Origin: an uncultured Flavobacteriales bacterium
Lineage (GTDB): Bacteria > Bacteroidota > Bacteroidia > Flavobacteriales_D > Crocinitomicaceae
Reading direction: 5' to 3'
NCBI GenBank assembly: GCA_903823565.1
Contig: CAIJTF010000072.1
Span: 1-54,076 of the forward strand
DNA length: 54,076 nucleotides
Below are positions 18,771-27,838 of this stretch, piece by piece. Under the pieces are notes generated by a model. That model was not told where the DNA came from, made no database searches, and saw only the letters and a list, made by a program, of their open reading frames with translations. How positions within the stretch are numbered: the first letter of the stretch is position 1; every line of letters starts with the position of its first letter. Position numbers and translations under genes: made by a program.

Positions 18771-19072
18771 TATACAGAATTGTTAAACTCACTTTTAAGG
18801 AAGAGGAAATAGAGCATTTTTTTCAGATTTTTGAAGGCAACAAACTTCTAATTGCCGGAGCAAAAGGATGCACCTCCATGCGGCTGATGCATGATCTTTC
18901 GGATAGGCGCGTGGTATTCACGTATAGTACTTGGGAGGATGAAAACTTCTTGGAGTTATACCGTGCTTCTGCAGCATTTAAAGCGTTTTGGGGCACTATA
19001 AAACCGCTATTTTTAATTCCTGCTGAGGTTTCGACCTTAGAAAGCTACCATTGGTATGCCGCCGATACATAG
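18767..19072 (+). CDS. Small antibiotic-biosynthesis-monooxygenase-like (ABM) protein
   Basis: This 101-residue protein has a ferredoxin-like pattern: an N-terminal strand (IYRIVKLTFKEEEIEHF), GAKGCTSMRLMHDLSD, then VVFTYSTWEDENFLELYRAS. These fit the ABM/quinol monooxygenase fold. Such proteins include heme-degrading and quinone-oxidising enzymes but also many of unknown function. It is coupled to the upstream SAM hydrolase-family gene by an ATGA overlap. The substrate is unknown. Confidence 0.75.
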   Translation: MIYRIVKLTFKEEEIEHFFQIFEGNKLLIAGAKGCTSMRLMHDLSDRRVVFTYSTWEDENFLELYRASAAFKAFWGTIKPLFLIPAEVSTLESYHWYAADT

Positions 19073-19114
19073 AAATAAAATGGATAGGCTACATCGCACA
19101 TTGACTAAAAATTC

Positions 19115-19122
19115 TAATTTTG
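19115..19122 (+). promoter_or_regulatory. Bacteroidota -7 element (TAATTTTG) for the gldF operon
   Basis: TAATTTTG lies 20 bases before the gldF ATG at 19143. No -33 box is apparent. Confidence 0.4.
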
Positions 19123-19142
19123 ATAAATAATTCCAATTCCAT

Positions 19143-19868
19143 ATGCGGGCGCTATATTTGAAAGAGATTCGTGGTTTTCTGAATTCAACCGTTGGCTATA
19201 TCTTTATCCTCATTTTTTTAGTTGCAACGTGGTTGTTCCATTGGGTATTTAATGGAAATTTTCTGGAGGCTCAATTGGCCGATATGCTACCTTTTTTTTC
19301 TACCACTCCCTACCTCTTCCTCATACTAATCCCAGCGATTACCATGCGTTCCATTGCAGACGAGCGAAGAACGGGTACCATAGAATTACTTTATACCCGT
19401 CCCATAAGTGATTTTGGGATTTTACTCGCTAAATATTTAGCCGGAGTTACCCTATTGCTAATTTCCCTTCTCCCCACTTTAATTTACTATGCATCCGTTC
19501 ATTATCTTGGTGACCCGGTAGGGGTGATTGACGATGGCTCAACGATAACCTCCTTCATCGGACTGTTTTTATTGGGGTCGTGCTTTGTGTCGGTTGGTAT
19601 TTTTGCATCCGCTTTAACGTCCAGTCAAATTATTGCATTTATCACTTCCTTAACGTTTTGCTACATCCTGTACGATGGTATATCGTTGATAGGTTCCTAT
19701 GCAAAATTTGGCAAATTAGACTTTTTAATCCAATACTTCGGTCTAAACACACATTACGATTCCATTAAAAAAGGGGTCATTTTAAGCGAAGACCTGGTGT
19801 ACTTCTTTTCCGTCATTGCTGTTTTTTTATTGGCTTCGCATACCGCCATCAAATCTCTTAAAAAATAA
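19143..19868 (+). CDS. gldF: Gliding motility ABC transporter permease GldF
   Basis: This 241-residue integral membrane protein has about six hydrophobic segments, including VGYIFILIFLVATWLFHWVF, YLFLILIPAITMR and FFSVIAVFLLAS. The conserved MRSIADERRTGTIELLYTRPIS block is typical of ABC-2 permeases of the GldF group. With GldG and the ATPase GldA (not in this window) it forms an ABC transporter associated with Bacteroidota gliding. It is followed directly by gldG. Confidence 0.93.
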   Translation: MRALYLKEIRGFLNSTVGYIFILIFLVATWLFHWVFNGNFLEAQLADMLPFFSTTPYLFLILIPAITMRSIADERRTGTIELLYTRPISDFGILLAKYLAGVTLLLISLLPTLIYYASVHYLGDPVGVIDDGSTITSFIGLFLLGSCFVSVGIFASALTSSQIIAFITSLTFCYILYDGISLIGSYAKFGKLDFLIQYFGLNTHYDSIKKGVILSEDLVYFFSVIAVFLLASHTAIKSLKK

Positions 19869-19872
19869 ACTT

Positions 19873-21669
19873 GTGAGTCAAGGTAAATTTCGAAACCTCT
19901 TCCGCTTTGGCTTCTTCTCCGGTGCCATTGTTATTCTCTTTTTCGTTAACGTCATCGCATTTTTCCTTTCGTTTAAATTGGATATGACCGACGATCAACG
20001 GTACTCGATGGCGCAATCCACAAAAAGTTACCTTACCAAGGCTGTGAAACCCTCTGAAAATCGTATCAATGTCAAAGTGTACTTACAAGGAGATTTACCC
20101 GCGGAGCTTCAGGTGTTCCGAAATGCCATAGAAGATAAATTGAAGGACATTAAACGCATTGTTGGAGATCGAATAGAATTTCAATTTGAGGACCCCATGG
20201 CGGGTAAAACCGATAAAGAATTTGGGGAAGTAGCCGATTTTTTAGGAAAAAAAGACATTCACCCCGTTTCCATTAGCTATAAAAGTGAGAACGGTAATGT
20301 TCAGAAAAGAATTTGGCCAGCTGCGGAAATTAATTGCTCTGCCAATGGAATTACGATCGAATCTACGGTACAATTTCTGCCCTCGAGAACCGGCTCAAGA
20401 ATAACCATGGATCAGTTGTCTTTTCTTACTCAAGGGGCGATAAATAACCTAGAATATAATTTAATGTCCGCCATTCGAAAAGTGTCTCAAGAAAAAAAGA
20501 AGAAAATTGGCTTTCTTTTAGGGCATGGCGAGTTGAATCAAAACCAATTAAAAATTGCAAAAAATGCGATGGATCCTTATTTCGATTCGAAGTTCATTGA
20601 TTTTTCACTCAATGGTCTAGAATCCCTTAGGGAGTTAAATTCCATGGATGGTTTGATAATCGCCAACCCAACCCTTCCTTTTAGCGAAAGGGACATGTAT
20701 TTGGTGGATCAATTTGTCATGCACGGAGGAAAACTCATGGTGTTCGCTAACACCCTTAGCCTCCTAGAAGATACGCTTAACCGATCGCTCAGCGTACATA
20801 CCATGCGAAAAAGCCTAGAACTCGAAAAATTATTGTTCAGTTATGGGATAAAACTTCAAGAAAACTATGCGTTTGATGTCAATTGTGATTTCAAGTTTTG
20901 GAGTGCGCGTGGGCCGGTTACCTCTTGGCCTTACTACATTTTATCTTCCCCTGCAGATCATCCGATTTCCAAAAGCATTGAGCCCGTATCGATGCACTAT
21001 TGCAACCAACTAAAATTGATTAATGTTCCCAACCTACGAATCACCCCGATTCTAACCACCTCCTCCAACGCAGGCCTTTCGGGATTTGTTCCCCAAGTTC
21101 GATTTGGACAATTTGATATTTATGGTAAAAATCCTGCGTTTTCGTATAATCCTATGGATCCGAACAACAAAATTACGTTGGCTGCTGTAGCCGAGGGAAA
21201 ATTCAAATCGTATTTCCAAGATCGGATTCAGATTGCGGATTTATATAAAAGCTACTTGCCAGAGAAATACCGAAATATTAAGGTCGCTACGGATGGAGAA
21301 AACAAAGTAATTGTCGTAGGCAACGGAACCTTCCTCGCCAACGAATATAAAACCATTTTCGATGGAAAAGACTCTACGAGTTATCCTGTTAACCCAAATC
21401 AACTTACAGACCTGGAATATCAAAAGTATCGTTTTCAAATTGGAAATAAGGACTTTCTGATGAACATCCTAGATTACATGACAGGAGAAGCTAACCTGAT
21501 TGAATTGCGCAGCAAACAAATTCAAATCCGCAAAATGAACCCTGAAAAAATCAAATCCAAAGGATCCTTGATCAAATATGCCAACGTGTTTATTCCGGTT
21601 ACTTCGGTTATCCTACTGGGCTTAGTTTTCTATTTCCTCCGTCATAAAAAATATGCTACAAAGCCATGA
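19873..21669 (+). CDS. gldG: Gliding motility-associated ABC transporter substrate-binding protein GldG
   Basis: This 598-residue protein has an N-terminal membrane anchor (FFSGAIVILFFVNVIAFFLS), a large periplasmic region with KKIGFLLGHGEL and FSERDMYLVDQFVMHGGKLMVF, and a C-terminal membrane helix near FIPVTSVILLGLVFYFL followed by basic residues. This matches GldG. I chose the GTG at 19873, four bases after the gldF stop; the longer version from 19816 overlaps gldF and adds an unlikely N-terminus. The next gene overlaps by four bases. Confidence 0.92.
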   Translation: MSQGKFRNLFRFGFFSGAIVILFFVNVIAFFLSFKLDMTDDQRYSMAQSTKSYLTKAVKPSENRINVKVYLQGDLPAELQVFRNAIEDKLKDIKRIVGDRIEFQFEDPMAGKTDKEFGEVADFLGKKDIHPVSISYKSENGNVQKRIWPAAEINCSANGITIESTVQFLPSRTGSRITMDQLSFLTQGAINNLEYNLMSAIRKVSQEKKKKIGFLLGHGELNQNQLKIAKNAMDPYFDSKFIDFSLNGLESLRELNSMDGLIIANPTLPFSERDMYLVDQFVMHGGKLMVFANTLSLLEDTLNRSLSVHTMRKSLELEKLLFSYGIKLQENYAFDVNCDFKFWSARGPVTSWPYYILSSPADHPISKSIEPVSMHYCNQLKLINVPNLRITPILTTSSNAGLSGFVPQVRFGQFDIYGKNPAFSYNPMDPNNKITLAAVAEGKFKSYFQDRIQIADLYKSYLPEKYRNIKVATDGENKVIVVGNGTFLANEYKTIFDGKDSTSYPVNPNQLTDLEYQKYRFQIGNKDFLMNILDYMTGEANLIELRSKQIQIRKMNPEKIKSKGSLIKYANVFIPVTSVILLGLVFYFLRHKKYATKP

Positions 21670-22694
21670 AAAATAAAAAGATTCTGGTTCTAAGCGCCCT
21701 TGTATTACTCACCATCCTAGCCCTTGGGTTTATCGCCTATCGATTAAGTAAATCAAACGGTGGCTCGGACAACGCCTTGTTGGAATTTGCCATTAAGGAT
21801 ACCAGTAAAATTGACAAAATAACCATCAAGGACAAGTTGTCAAATTCGATAACACTGCGCAAGGTAAAAGGGCAGTGGCAGGATGAAAAAGGGCAATGCG
21901 TTCGAAGAGAAAATATTAATTTCATTTTAGATGCTGCGAAACACATTGAATTTAAAGGGTATCTTGGAGAGAAGGCGAAAAAAACATTCACCAACATTTT
22001 AAAAACCCAACACGTCCGCGTGGAATTTTTTGAGGAGGATGAGTCCTTGAAGACCTGGTTCATTGGACCTCCTGCCCAAGATCACTTGGGTCAAATTATG
22101 CTATTGGAAACCCCAACGTTTAAAGGTCAATATCCAGTTGTTATGCGGATCAAGGGCTTGTCAGGAATCATAGAACCCCGATTTTTTGCCTCACGGGAAG
22201 AATGGGCTTGTTCGGGCATCTTTGCTTTGAAGGATAGTGATATCCAATCTGTGGATGTAAATAATATAGAAAACCCAAAACGAAGTTTTACGGTTGCACG
22301 TCGGAACAAATCCTTTGCTGTAACATCGAATGCTAAACCCATTCCACGCATCGATACCACCAATATTTACCGTTACTTACAAGGATTCAAAAAAATCAAC
22401 TGGAACACTAAACGGCTTGATTTGAAGGACCAACAAGTGGACTCCATAAAACGCAGCATTCCTTTCTGCGAAGTTCGCCTAACGGAGGTCAAGGGTAAAA
22501 CCACGCTTTTAAAACTTTATCGAATCAAATCGGCCGAACCAAGACGGAATGAACTTGGAGAAAGCGTACCTTATGATATGGATTATCTCTGGGCATTATT
22601 ACCCAGCGGAGAATTGGTCAAATGCCAGTATTTTGTATTCAACAACATTCTTACCGGTCACGTGTATTTCCCCGAATTGTTAAAAATGAATTAG
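21666..22694 (+). CDS. DUF4340-like membrane-anchored protein
   Basis: This 342-residue protein has an N-terminal membrane helix (ILVLSALVLLTILALGFIAY) and a mainly beta extracytoplasmic domain with repeated motifs such as IDKITIKDKLSNSITLRKV and DIQSVDVNNIE, which resembles DUF4340. Proteins of this family often lie beside or are fused to GldG-type auxiliary proteins. The ATG overlaps the gldG stop by four bases, so it is probably part of the same export complex. Its exact role is unknown. Confidence 0.72.
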   Translation: MKNKKILVLSALVLLTILALGFIAYRLSKSNGGSDNALLEFAIKDTSKIDKITIKDKLSNSITLRKVKGQWQDEKGQCVRRENINFILDAAKHIEFKGYLGEKAKKTFTNILKTQHVRVEFFEEDESLKTWFIGPPAQDHLGQIMLLETPTFKGQYPVVMRIKGLSGIIEPRFFASREEWACSGIFALKDSDIQSVDVNNIENPKRSFTVARRNKSFAVTSNAKPIPRIDTTNIYRYLQGFKKINWNTKRLDLKDQQVDSIKRSIPFCEVRLTEVKGKTTLLKLYRIKSAEPRRNELGESVPYDMDYLWALLPSGELVKCQYFVFNNILTGHVYFPELLKMN

Positions 22695-22735
22695 CGCCAT
22701 AGCTAATAAAAATCGTATGTTTGACAAAGTATTGT

Positions 22736-22743
22736 TATTTTTG
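22736..22743 (+). promoter_or_regulatory. Possible -7 element (TATTTTTG) for dnaN
   Basis: TATTTTTG lies 16 bases before ATG 22760. A TTTG lies only 12 bases upstream, shorter than the normal spacing, so the assignment is weak. Confidence 0.3.
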
Positions 22744-22759
22744 TTTTTAAATTAATTCT

Positions 22760-23878
22760 ATGAATTTCGTTACCTCAAGCAGTGTACTTCTTAGCCATCT
22801 TCAACGGATTTCGGGTGTATTAAGCACCAACACGAAAATGCCTATCCTAGATAATTTCTTGTTTTCTATACAAGGAAATACCTTGACGGTTTCTGCAACT
22901 GATTTGGAAACCACCATGATAACTCATTTGGAGGTTCAGTCAGAAAAAGATGGTAAAATCGCCATACCAGCGAAATTAATCCTAGAGATATTAAAAAGCC
23001 TACCTGACCAGCCCTGTACGTTTAGAATCAACGAAGAGAACTTTGCAACCGAAATCACCTACGATAACGGAAAGTCCAAAATGGTTGGATATAATGGGAA
23101 TGAATTCCCGAAACTACCGGAACACAATTATACCAGTTCCATCGGTTTAACCGGAAGTTTATTGTCTTCTGCTATAAACCGTACCCTATTTGCCATCGGA
23201 AACGATGAAATGCGGCCGGTAATGACGGGGGTGTACTGTCATTTTTCACCCGATGATATTACGTTTGTTGCAACGGATGCCCACAAACTGGTTCGATATA
23301 CCCGAAAAGACATCGATACAAAAAGTAGTTCGGCATTTATTTTACCGAAGAAACCGCTAAACCTACTCAAGTTAAATTTGAAAGGCGATGAATCGGTAAC
23401 CCTTTCGTACAATGAATCGAATGCAACGTTTACTTTTAACGATATGATTTTGGTTTGTAGGTTAGTGGATGGAAAATATCCTACCTACGAAGCGGTAATC
23501 CCTAAAGAAAATCCCAATGTACTGACCATTGATCGTCAACAGTTTTTAAGTTCACTCAAAAGGGTTGCAATTTTTTCCAACAAAACTACCCACCAGGTCA
23601 AGTTAAAAATCGTCGGTTCTGAACTTCAATTATCGGCGGAGGATATTGATTTCTCGAACGAAGCCAATGAGCGAATTACTTGTTCCTACCACGGTGAGGA
23701 TATTGAAATTGGATTCAATTCTCGTTTTTTAATTGAAATGTTGTCGAACATTGAATCGGATAACGTAAATTTAGCCATGAGTCAGCCATCCCGGGCGGGC
23801 TTGCTCACACCCGTTGAAACGTCTGAACCCAATGAAGACATTTTAATGTTGGTTATGCCCGTTATGCTAACCCGATAA
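22760..23878 (+). CDS. dnaN: DNA polymerase III subunit beta (sliding clamp)
   Basis: This 372-residue clamp protein shows the three-domain pattern. It begins MNFVTSSSVLLSHLQRISGVL, with LPILDNFLF-like and LTVSATDLETTM segments, then ATDAHKLVRY and VDGKYPTYEAVIP, and ends LMLVMPVML. The ring tethers polymerase III to DNA. Here it lies behind the gldFG operon and one base before rlmN, about 4 kb from dnaA rather than next to it. Confidence 0.96.
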   Translation: MNFVTSSSVLLSHLQRISGVLSTNTKMPILDNFLFSIQGNTLTVSATDLETTMITHLEVQSEKDGKIAIPAKLILEILKSLPDQPCTFRINEENFATEITYDNGKSKMVGYNGNEFPKLPEHNYTSSIGLTGSLLSSAINRTLFAIGNDEMRPVMTGVYCHFSPDDITFVATDAHKLVRYTRKDIDTKSSSAFILPKKPLNLLKLNLKGDESVTLSYNESNATFTFNDMILVCRLVDGKYPTYEAVIPKENPNVLTIDRQQFLSSLKRVAIFSNKTTHQVKLKIVGSELQLSAEDIDFSNEANERITCSYHGEDIEIGFNSRFLIEMLSNIESDNVNLAMSQPSRAGLLTPVETSEPNEDILMLVMPVMLTR

Positions 23879-23879
23879 A

Positions 23880-24938
23880 ATGCACGATGCACGAAAGGAT
23901 ATCAGAGATATTCCCGTAGATTCCCTAATCGGCCAATTGCAAGCCTTTGGTTTGCCTAAGTTTCGTTGCCAACAAATTTTTGATTGGATCTGGAAAAAAA
24001 ATGTGGGTAGTTTCGATGCGATGCACAACCTAGGCGCTCCAACAAAAACCCTATTAGAATCTCAATTTACCATCGGAAAAATAAGGTTGGAAACCTCGCA
24101 AGTCAGCAAAGACAAAACGATTAAATGCGGGTTCAGCACTTTCGATGGTAAAACCATAGAAGGCGTACTAATTCCCACGAAGAAAAGAATGACCGCTTGT
24201 GTTTCATCCCAAGCAGGATGCAGCCTCTCTTGTTCGTTTTGCGCCACGGGGAAATTAAAGTTGCAAAAGAATTTGAGTGCGGGAGAAATTATCGATCAAA
24301 TTGTTGATCTCAATCGATTGGCTCAAGAACACTATAACATTCCCTTGAGTAACGTTGTCTTAATGGGGATGGGAGAACCCCTTTTAAACTACAAAAACGT
24401 AATGGAAGCGATGGCTATTGCCACATCGCCCAATGGGTTGCACATGAGCCCAAGAAGAATTACCCTGTCTACAGCTGGTATAGCAAAAATGATTAAGCGT
24501 TTGGGGGATGATGGAGTGAAATTTAATTTGGCCCTTTCCCTGCATGCAGCGAATGATAAAAAACGGAGTGAAATTATGGAAATCAACGACTCCAATAATT
24601 TGGAAACGTTGCGGGAAGCGTTAGTCTATTTCCATGAAAAAACGGAGGCCAGAATTACCTTTGAATATATCTTGTTGAGCGGGTTTAATGATTCTATGGA
24701 AGACGCTGCCGAGCTGGCCCGTTTTGCACGTTGTGTTCCCTGTAAAATTAATGTTATAGAGTACAATCCGATTGAAGGAGGGATTTTTCAAAAATCAAAT
24801 CCAGAACAAACGGATCAATTTGTATCCTTTTTAACCCAAAAGAACTTAATTGTGAATGTTAGAAGAAGCCGAGGAAAGGACATTGATGCGGCCTGTGGAC
24901 AACTTGCCAATAAGACCAAGCTTAAATCTCCGATTTAA
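23880..24938 (+). CDS. rlmN: 23S rRNA (adenine2503-C2)-methyltransferase RlmN (radical SAM)
   Basis: This 352-residue radical SAM enzyme methylates A2503 of 23S rRNA and A37 of some tRNAs. The cluster motif is C-x3-C-x2-C in QAGCSLSCSFC. The mechanistic Cys lies seven residues before it (TACVSSQ), and the second catalytic Cys lies near the end in DAACGQL. GMGEPLLNY is also diagnostic. The ATG is one base after the dnaN stop, so the pair is co-transcribed. The 3' end overlaps the convergent transglutaminase-like gene by 17 bases. Confidence 0.95.
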   Translation: MHDARKDIRDIPVDSLIGQLQAFGLPKFRCQQIFDWIWKKNVGSFDAMHNLGAPTKTLLESQFTIGKIRLETSQVSKDKTIKCGFSTFDGKTIEGVLIPTKKRMTACVSSQAGCSLSCSFCATGKLKLQKNLSAGEIIDQIVDLNRLAQEHYNIPLSNVVLMGMGEPLLNYKNVMEAMAIATSPNGLHMSPRRITLSTAGIAKMIKRLGDDGVKFNLALSLHAANDKKRSEIMEINDSNNLETLREALVYFHEKTEARITFEYILLSGFNDSMEDAAELARFARCVPCKINVIEYNPIEGGIFQKSNPEQTDQFVSFLTQKNLIVNVRRSRGKDIDAACGQLANKTKLKSPI

Positions 24939-25797
24939 TTTCAAGCAAATCCTCCAGAATGGTTAAATCGCCTTGGAATTTACAGGAATCTTCGCATGCT
25001 TTTAAGTACCGATGTATCAATCCCGTGTTGGAGGTTGGCTCAAAATAACGGCGATTCGGTTCGACCTCAATTTCCTTTAAAAAAGCATGGATTTGTTGGT
25101 CATCAAAAATAATTCCTTTACCTGCAGGATTGATATAGAACAACACTCCGTATTCATTTAGCATCTCTACTTCAATCGCGACTTGTTTTTCATCCATCCA
25201 AGCTAAAATGAAAACCCCAGGAAAATCAATGCCGTATATTGGTAATTGCAAACGATGGGCAATAATGCTGTACAATAAACCTATAATCAGAGGATTCCCT
25301 TGCTTGGTTTCTAAAACATGAGCAACATTGAGGTGTTTCAAGGCCACCTGAGCGGAAGGAAGCACCTCAAAACGATGAACTTCAAAAAAGACATAATTAA
25401 AGATCTTAACCTGTTCAAAGGCGGTTTGATAATCATTTAATTCAAGCCAGACATCGCGCTTGATGTTTTCAATAGCCGCTTCTATTTGTTCCAAATTTAG
25501 GGATGGCTGCTGTAAATTGGAAAGGGTAACTAAGGCTTTTAGTAAGTCCTTTTCTGAAGACATTTTCCAATCTTTTAGATTGCGCTTTACGCGATCGATG
25601 TGGATTTCGTGTAAAATAGAGGCGATCCGCTCAAAATATTTAGAGCCCCTCAAGGATTGATTTAAAGCCTCTTGGAGCATCGGTTCTATGCGCTCGCGTT
25701 CTCCTTTAATTACCTGCTTAATTACGAGGTAAATTTTTTCATCAGGATCCTCAAGCAAGGAAACAAGCGCTTTTCTTTTTCTATCGGTCATTAACAC
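24922..25797 (-). CDS. Transglutaminase-like (SirB1/Transglut_core2) protein
   Basis: This 291-residue protein has a central block, LNVAHVLETKQGNPLIIGLLYSIIAHRLQLPIYGIDFPGVF, that matches the SirB1-type core, where the usual catalytic Cys position of transglutaminases is absent (QGNPLIIGLLY). The N-terminal 130 residues are helical, and the C-terminus contains NRRYFEPTSNTGLIHRYLKACED. Relatives are mostly uncharacterised and may be non-catalytic scaffold proteins. It may start at MLMTDRK or three residues later. It lies alone between convergent rlmN and a divergent spacer. Confidence 0.75.
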   Translation of the reverse strand: MLMTDRKRKALVSLLEDPDEKIYLVIKQVIKGERERIEPMLQEALNQSLRGSKYFERIASILHEIHIDRVKRNLKDWKMSSEKDLLKALVTLSNLQQPSLNLEQIEAAIENIKRDVWLELNDYQTAFEQVKIFNYVFFEVHRFEVLPSAQVALKHLNVAHVLETKQGNPLIIGLLYSIIAHRLQLPIYGIDFPGVFILAWMDEKQVAIEVEMLNEYGVLFYINPAGKGIIFDDQQIHAFLKEIEVEPNRRYFEPTSNTGLIHRYLKACEDSCKFQGDLTILEDLLEIKSEI

Positions 25798-25951
25798 ATC
25801 ACAAAAATATCCGGATGACTGAAGCCTAAAAGTCTATTGCGTGATTATTTTCAAAGTTAAAATGTTAATACCTCCGTAACCCTTTTTTAAATCCTCCGTT
25901 GAACACCCCTATATTCAAATAAGCTATGCTACAGGTTGTTTGATTTTAGTA

Positions 25952-25972
25952 GGGGGGAAACCCCCTTTTTTT
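25952..25972 (+). terminator. GAAA-capped rho-independent terminator-like hairpin
   Basis: GGGGG, GAAA tetraloop, CCCCC, then seven T. It lies in the spacer between divergent genes, ending two bases before the TACCTTTG promoter box of the small lipoprotein gene. No gene visibly ends here on the plus strand. Confidence 0.6.
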
Positions 25973-25973
25973 A

Positions 25974-25981
25974 TACCTTTG
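25974..25981 (+). promoter_or_regulatory. Bacteroidota -7 element (TACCTTTG) for the small lipoprotein
   Basis: TACCTTTG lies 13 bases before the ATG at 25995. The region at -33 is occupied by the G-rich hairpin and has no TTTG. Confidence 0.45.
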
Positions 25982-25994
25982 AAAAAACGACATC

Positions 25995-26330
25995 ATGAAA
26001 ACACTAGCCTTAACGATAGTCATTCTTCTTGGTTTAAGTTGTAAAGCCCACAAGAACGCTAAGTCAAATACCCCATCCAACGATGGTTCGTTGATAGGCA
26101 TCGTGCATGTCAATGAAAATAATTGTCCGGTATACCTTTCTATTGATCAAACCAATAACCCCGGGGTAGTCCTCCCCTTCCAGAAGGCTTATCCACTTAA
26201 TTTGAAAGATGGGATGAAAAAAAAGGGACTTAAAGTACGCTTCACCTATACCTCATCTAAAGCAATGCAACCAGAAGGGTGTGGTGCAGATATTGTCATA
26301 CAGTTGGAAACGATAACCGTTATTCCGTAG
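25995..26330 (+). CDS. Small predicted lipoprotein, function unknown
   Basis: This 111-residue protein has a lipoprotein signal peptide with the lipobox LGLSC near residue 16. The mature part is about 95 residues and contains two further Cys (NNCPVYL and EGCGADIVIQ), possibly a disulfide. The rest is predicted to be mainly beta. I do not recognise a domain. It stands alone with its own promoter and overlaps the end of the convergent ureohydrolase gene by 11 bases. Confidence 0.7.
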   Translation: MKTLALTIVILLGLSCKAHKNAKSNTPSNDGSLIGIVHVNENNCPVYLSIDQTNNPGVVLPFQKAYPLNLKDGMKKKGLKVRFTYTSSKAMQPEGCGADIVIQLETITVIP

Positions 26331-27264
26331 GGTTTAAGAAATCGAAACAAAGGTAGGAGAGGGATTTTCCTACATGCCGTTTTTCTTGTTCACTTATCGG
26401 AGCTGCTTCGGTCAAATGAAGATACAACACCTCCTCAGGATTAACCCCCAACAAAAGCCTTCTTATGTCATCTAGCCGCCATCCGGAGGGAGATTCAGCC
26501 GAGGAAGGCATGTTTGCAATACAGTCCAAGTCTACCTCTAATCCAATCCTTCTTCCCTCAGAAACATGCTTATAATCGTCAATAAACATGCGCCTTTGCA
26601 TGAGATACTCTTCATAGCAGGTATAGAAAATCGCATTTTGCTTCATGAAAGAGACCATAGCATCGCTCAAACTTTCTTGATGAAGGCCTAAAACGGAATA
26701 GTCTTTTAGCGAACCCTCTTCAATCGCTGTTGAAAAACTATTACCTGAGTGCCTGTTTTCCGTAGGACGACAATCTGTATGGGCATCGATATTGACTACA
26801 GAAAGCTCCTTATGAACGGAATTTGCCCATCGTATCAAAGGAAGGGCATTGTTGTGCCCACCGCCAACCACCATTGGAATTTGATTCGGTTTTACCAATG
26901 CATGCAAAACAGAAAGAACAAAATCATCCAATTCAATAACCATTTCGCTTGCTGCTGTTGGACTCAATTCTTTAGGCCCTATGAATTCAATGCACCCTAA
27001 AAAAGAAAGGGGTAATGTACGACGAGGCATTTTCCTAAAAAATGAAAGAAAGGCATGAAAAGCATGTTCAGCACCCGAACGACCATAATTCGCTAGTGGG
27101 CCTACCGATTCGGATATCCCCAATAAAACAAACCGCGAATCGCAAGTTCCTTCTTTTCGAAGCTCCGCATCCAAAAAATCGGCATCGGTTCGAAGCAGAA
27201 TATTCTCTTTCTCTAAACAATCCTTACCGGGTACAAGAAGGAAGTTACCGTGTTTCGATTTCAT
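26320..27264 (-). CDS. Ureohydrolase (arginase/agmatinase/formimidoylglutamase family)
   Basis: The dimanganese ligands of the family are visible: His in VVGGGHNNALP, D-H-D in NIDAHTDCRP, and D-x-D in EVDLDCI. The GGGHN form and RHSGNSFS are like Bacteroidota proteins annotated as formimidoylglutamase, which convert formimidoylglutamate to glutamate and formamide in histidine breakdown. Arginase or agmatinase activity is not excluded, and no hut genes are nearby. I start at ATG 27264 (MKSKHGNF, 314 residues), which overlaps the upstream thioesterase by 20 bases; a longer form would overlap by 83. Confidence 0.85.
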   Translation of the reverse strand: MKSKHGNFLLVPGKDCLEKENILLRTDADFLDAELRKEGTCDSRFVLLGISESVGPLANYGRSGAEHAFHAFLSFFRKMPRRTLPLSFLGCIEFIGPKELSPTAASEMVIELDDFVLSVLHALVKPNQIPMVVGGGHNNALPLIRWANSVHKELSVVNIDAHTDCRPTENRHSGNSFSTAIEEGSLKDYSVLGLHQESLSDAMVSFMKQNAIFYTCYEEYLMQRRMFIDDYKHVSEGRRIGLEVDLDCIANMPSSAESPSGWRLDDIRRLLLGVNPEEVLYLHLTEAAPISEQEKRHVGKSLSYLCFDFLNPTE

Positions 27265-27670
27265 AGGGTTTAAGGGATTGAGGTAATGAATCAGGCACAG
27301 AGCGGGGCTTTTTACGGTTTGCATCAAGGCATACCAAGGTTACCTGCGCCGTGGTTGTAAGTTGTTTTGATTCGTTGTAAAGTTCGTAATCAAAAAAAAG
27401 CGTCGCTCGATTAAGTTCTGTGAAGTTAGTTTTCATCGTAACTACTTCATCATAGCGCAAAGGCAAAAGAAAACGCGTAGACAAGGATACAACAGGAAGT
27501 AAGATGCCTTGCGCTTCCCATTCGGAATACGGTATGCCGAGCGTTCTCAGAGCCTCAACGCGACCCATTTCAAAGAAAGCGGCATAATTCCCGTGATAGC
27601 AAAAACCCATTTTATCGGTTTCGCTGTACCGAATTCGGAAGGTTTGTTCGTGAACGAAAGAAAGCTTCAT
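27245..27670 (-). CDS. Acyl-CoA thioesterase, YbgC/4-hydroxybenzoyl-CoA thioesterase type
   Basis: This 141-residue hotdog-fold protein has the motif RIRYSETDKMGFCYHGNYAAFFEMGRVEALR, in which the Asp after the ET pair is the usual catalytic residue. It hydrolyses acyl-CoA or acyl-ACP thioesters. I chose ATG 27670 (MKLSFVHEQ), which gives the usual family length; the frame is open to 27766, but that adds 32 atypical residues. It shares the strand with the ureohydrolase and overlaps its start. Confidence 0.88.
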   Translation of the reverse strand: MKLSFVHEQTFRIRYSETDKMGFCYHGNYAAFFEMGRVEALRTLGIPYSEWEAQGILLPVVSLSTRFLLPLRYDEVVTMKTNFTELNRATLFFDYELYNESKQLTTTAQVTLVCLDANRKKPRSVPDSLPQSLKPYEIETR

Positions 27671-27818
27671 AATTAATTCGAAATTAACTTGATTTTTCGA
27701 AAAAAACGCAATACATTCGAGGCCTTCTTTTTTTATTTCTGACACGTATTTGTTTTTTTTAGACAAGTAAAAAATAATTAAAAGTCAATAGCTTTTCGAC
27801 TTTTTTTTAAAGTTTTTT

Positions 27819-27838
27819 TTGTGAATCTTTGTTCACAA
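27819..27838 (+). promoter_or_regulatory. Inverted repeat upstream of dnaA (possible DnaA-box pair or operator)
   Basis: TTGTGAA, six bases, TTCACAA. Read as DnaA boxes, TTGTTCACA differs by one base from TTATTCACA, and the opposing copy by two. It lies 90 bases before dnaA inside an AT-rich spacer with several T-runs. A role in dnaA autoregulation or origin function is inference. Confidence 0.45.

Noticed and set aside
27671..27766. 32-residue N-terminal extension of the thioesterase
   Set aside because: The family is about 140 residues long and the motif region begins right after ATG 27670.
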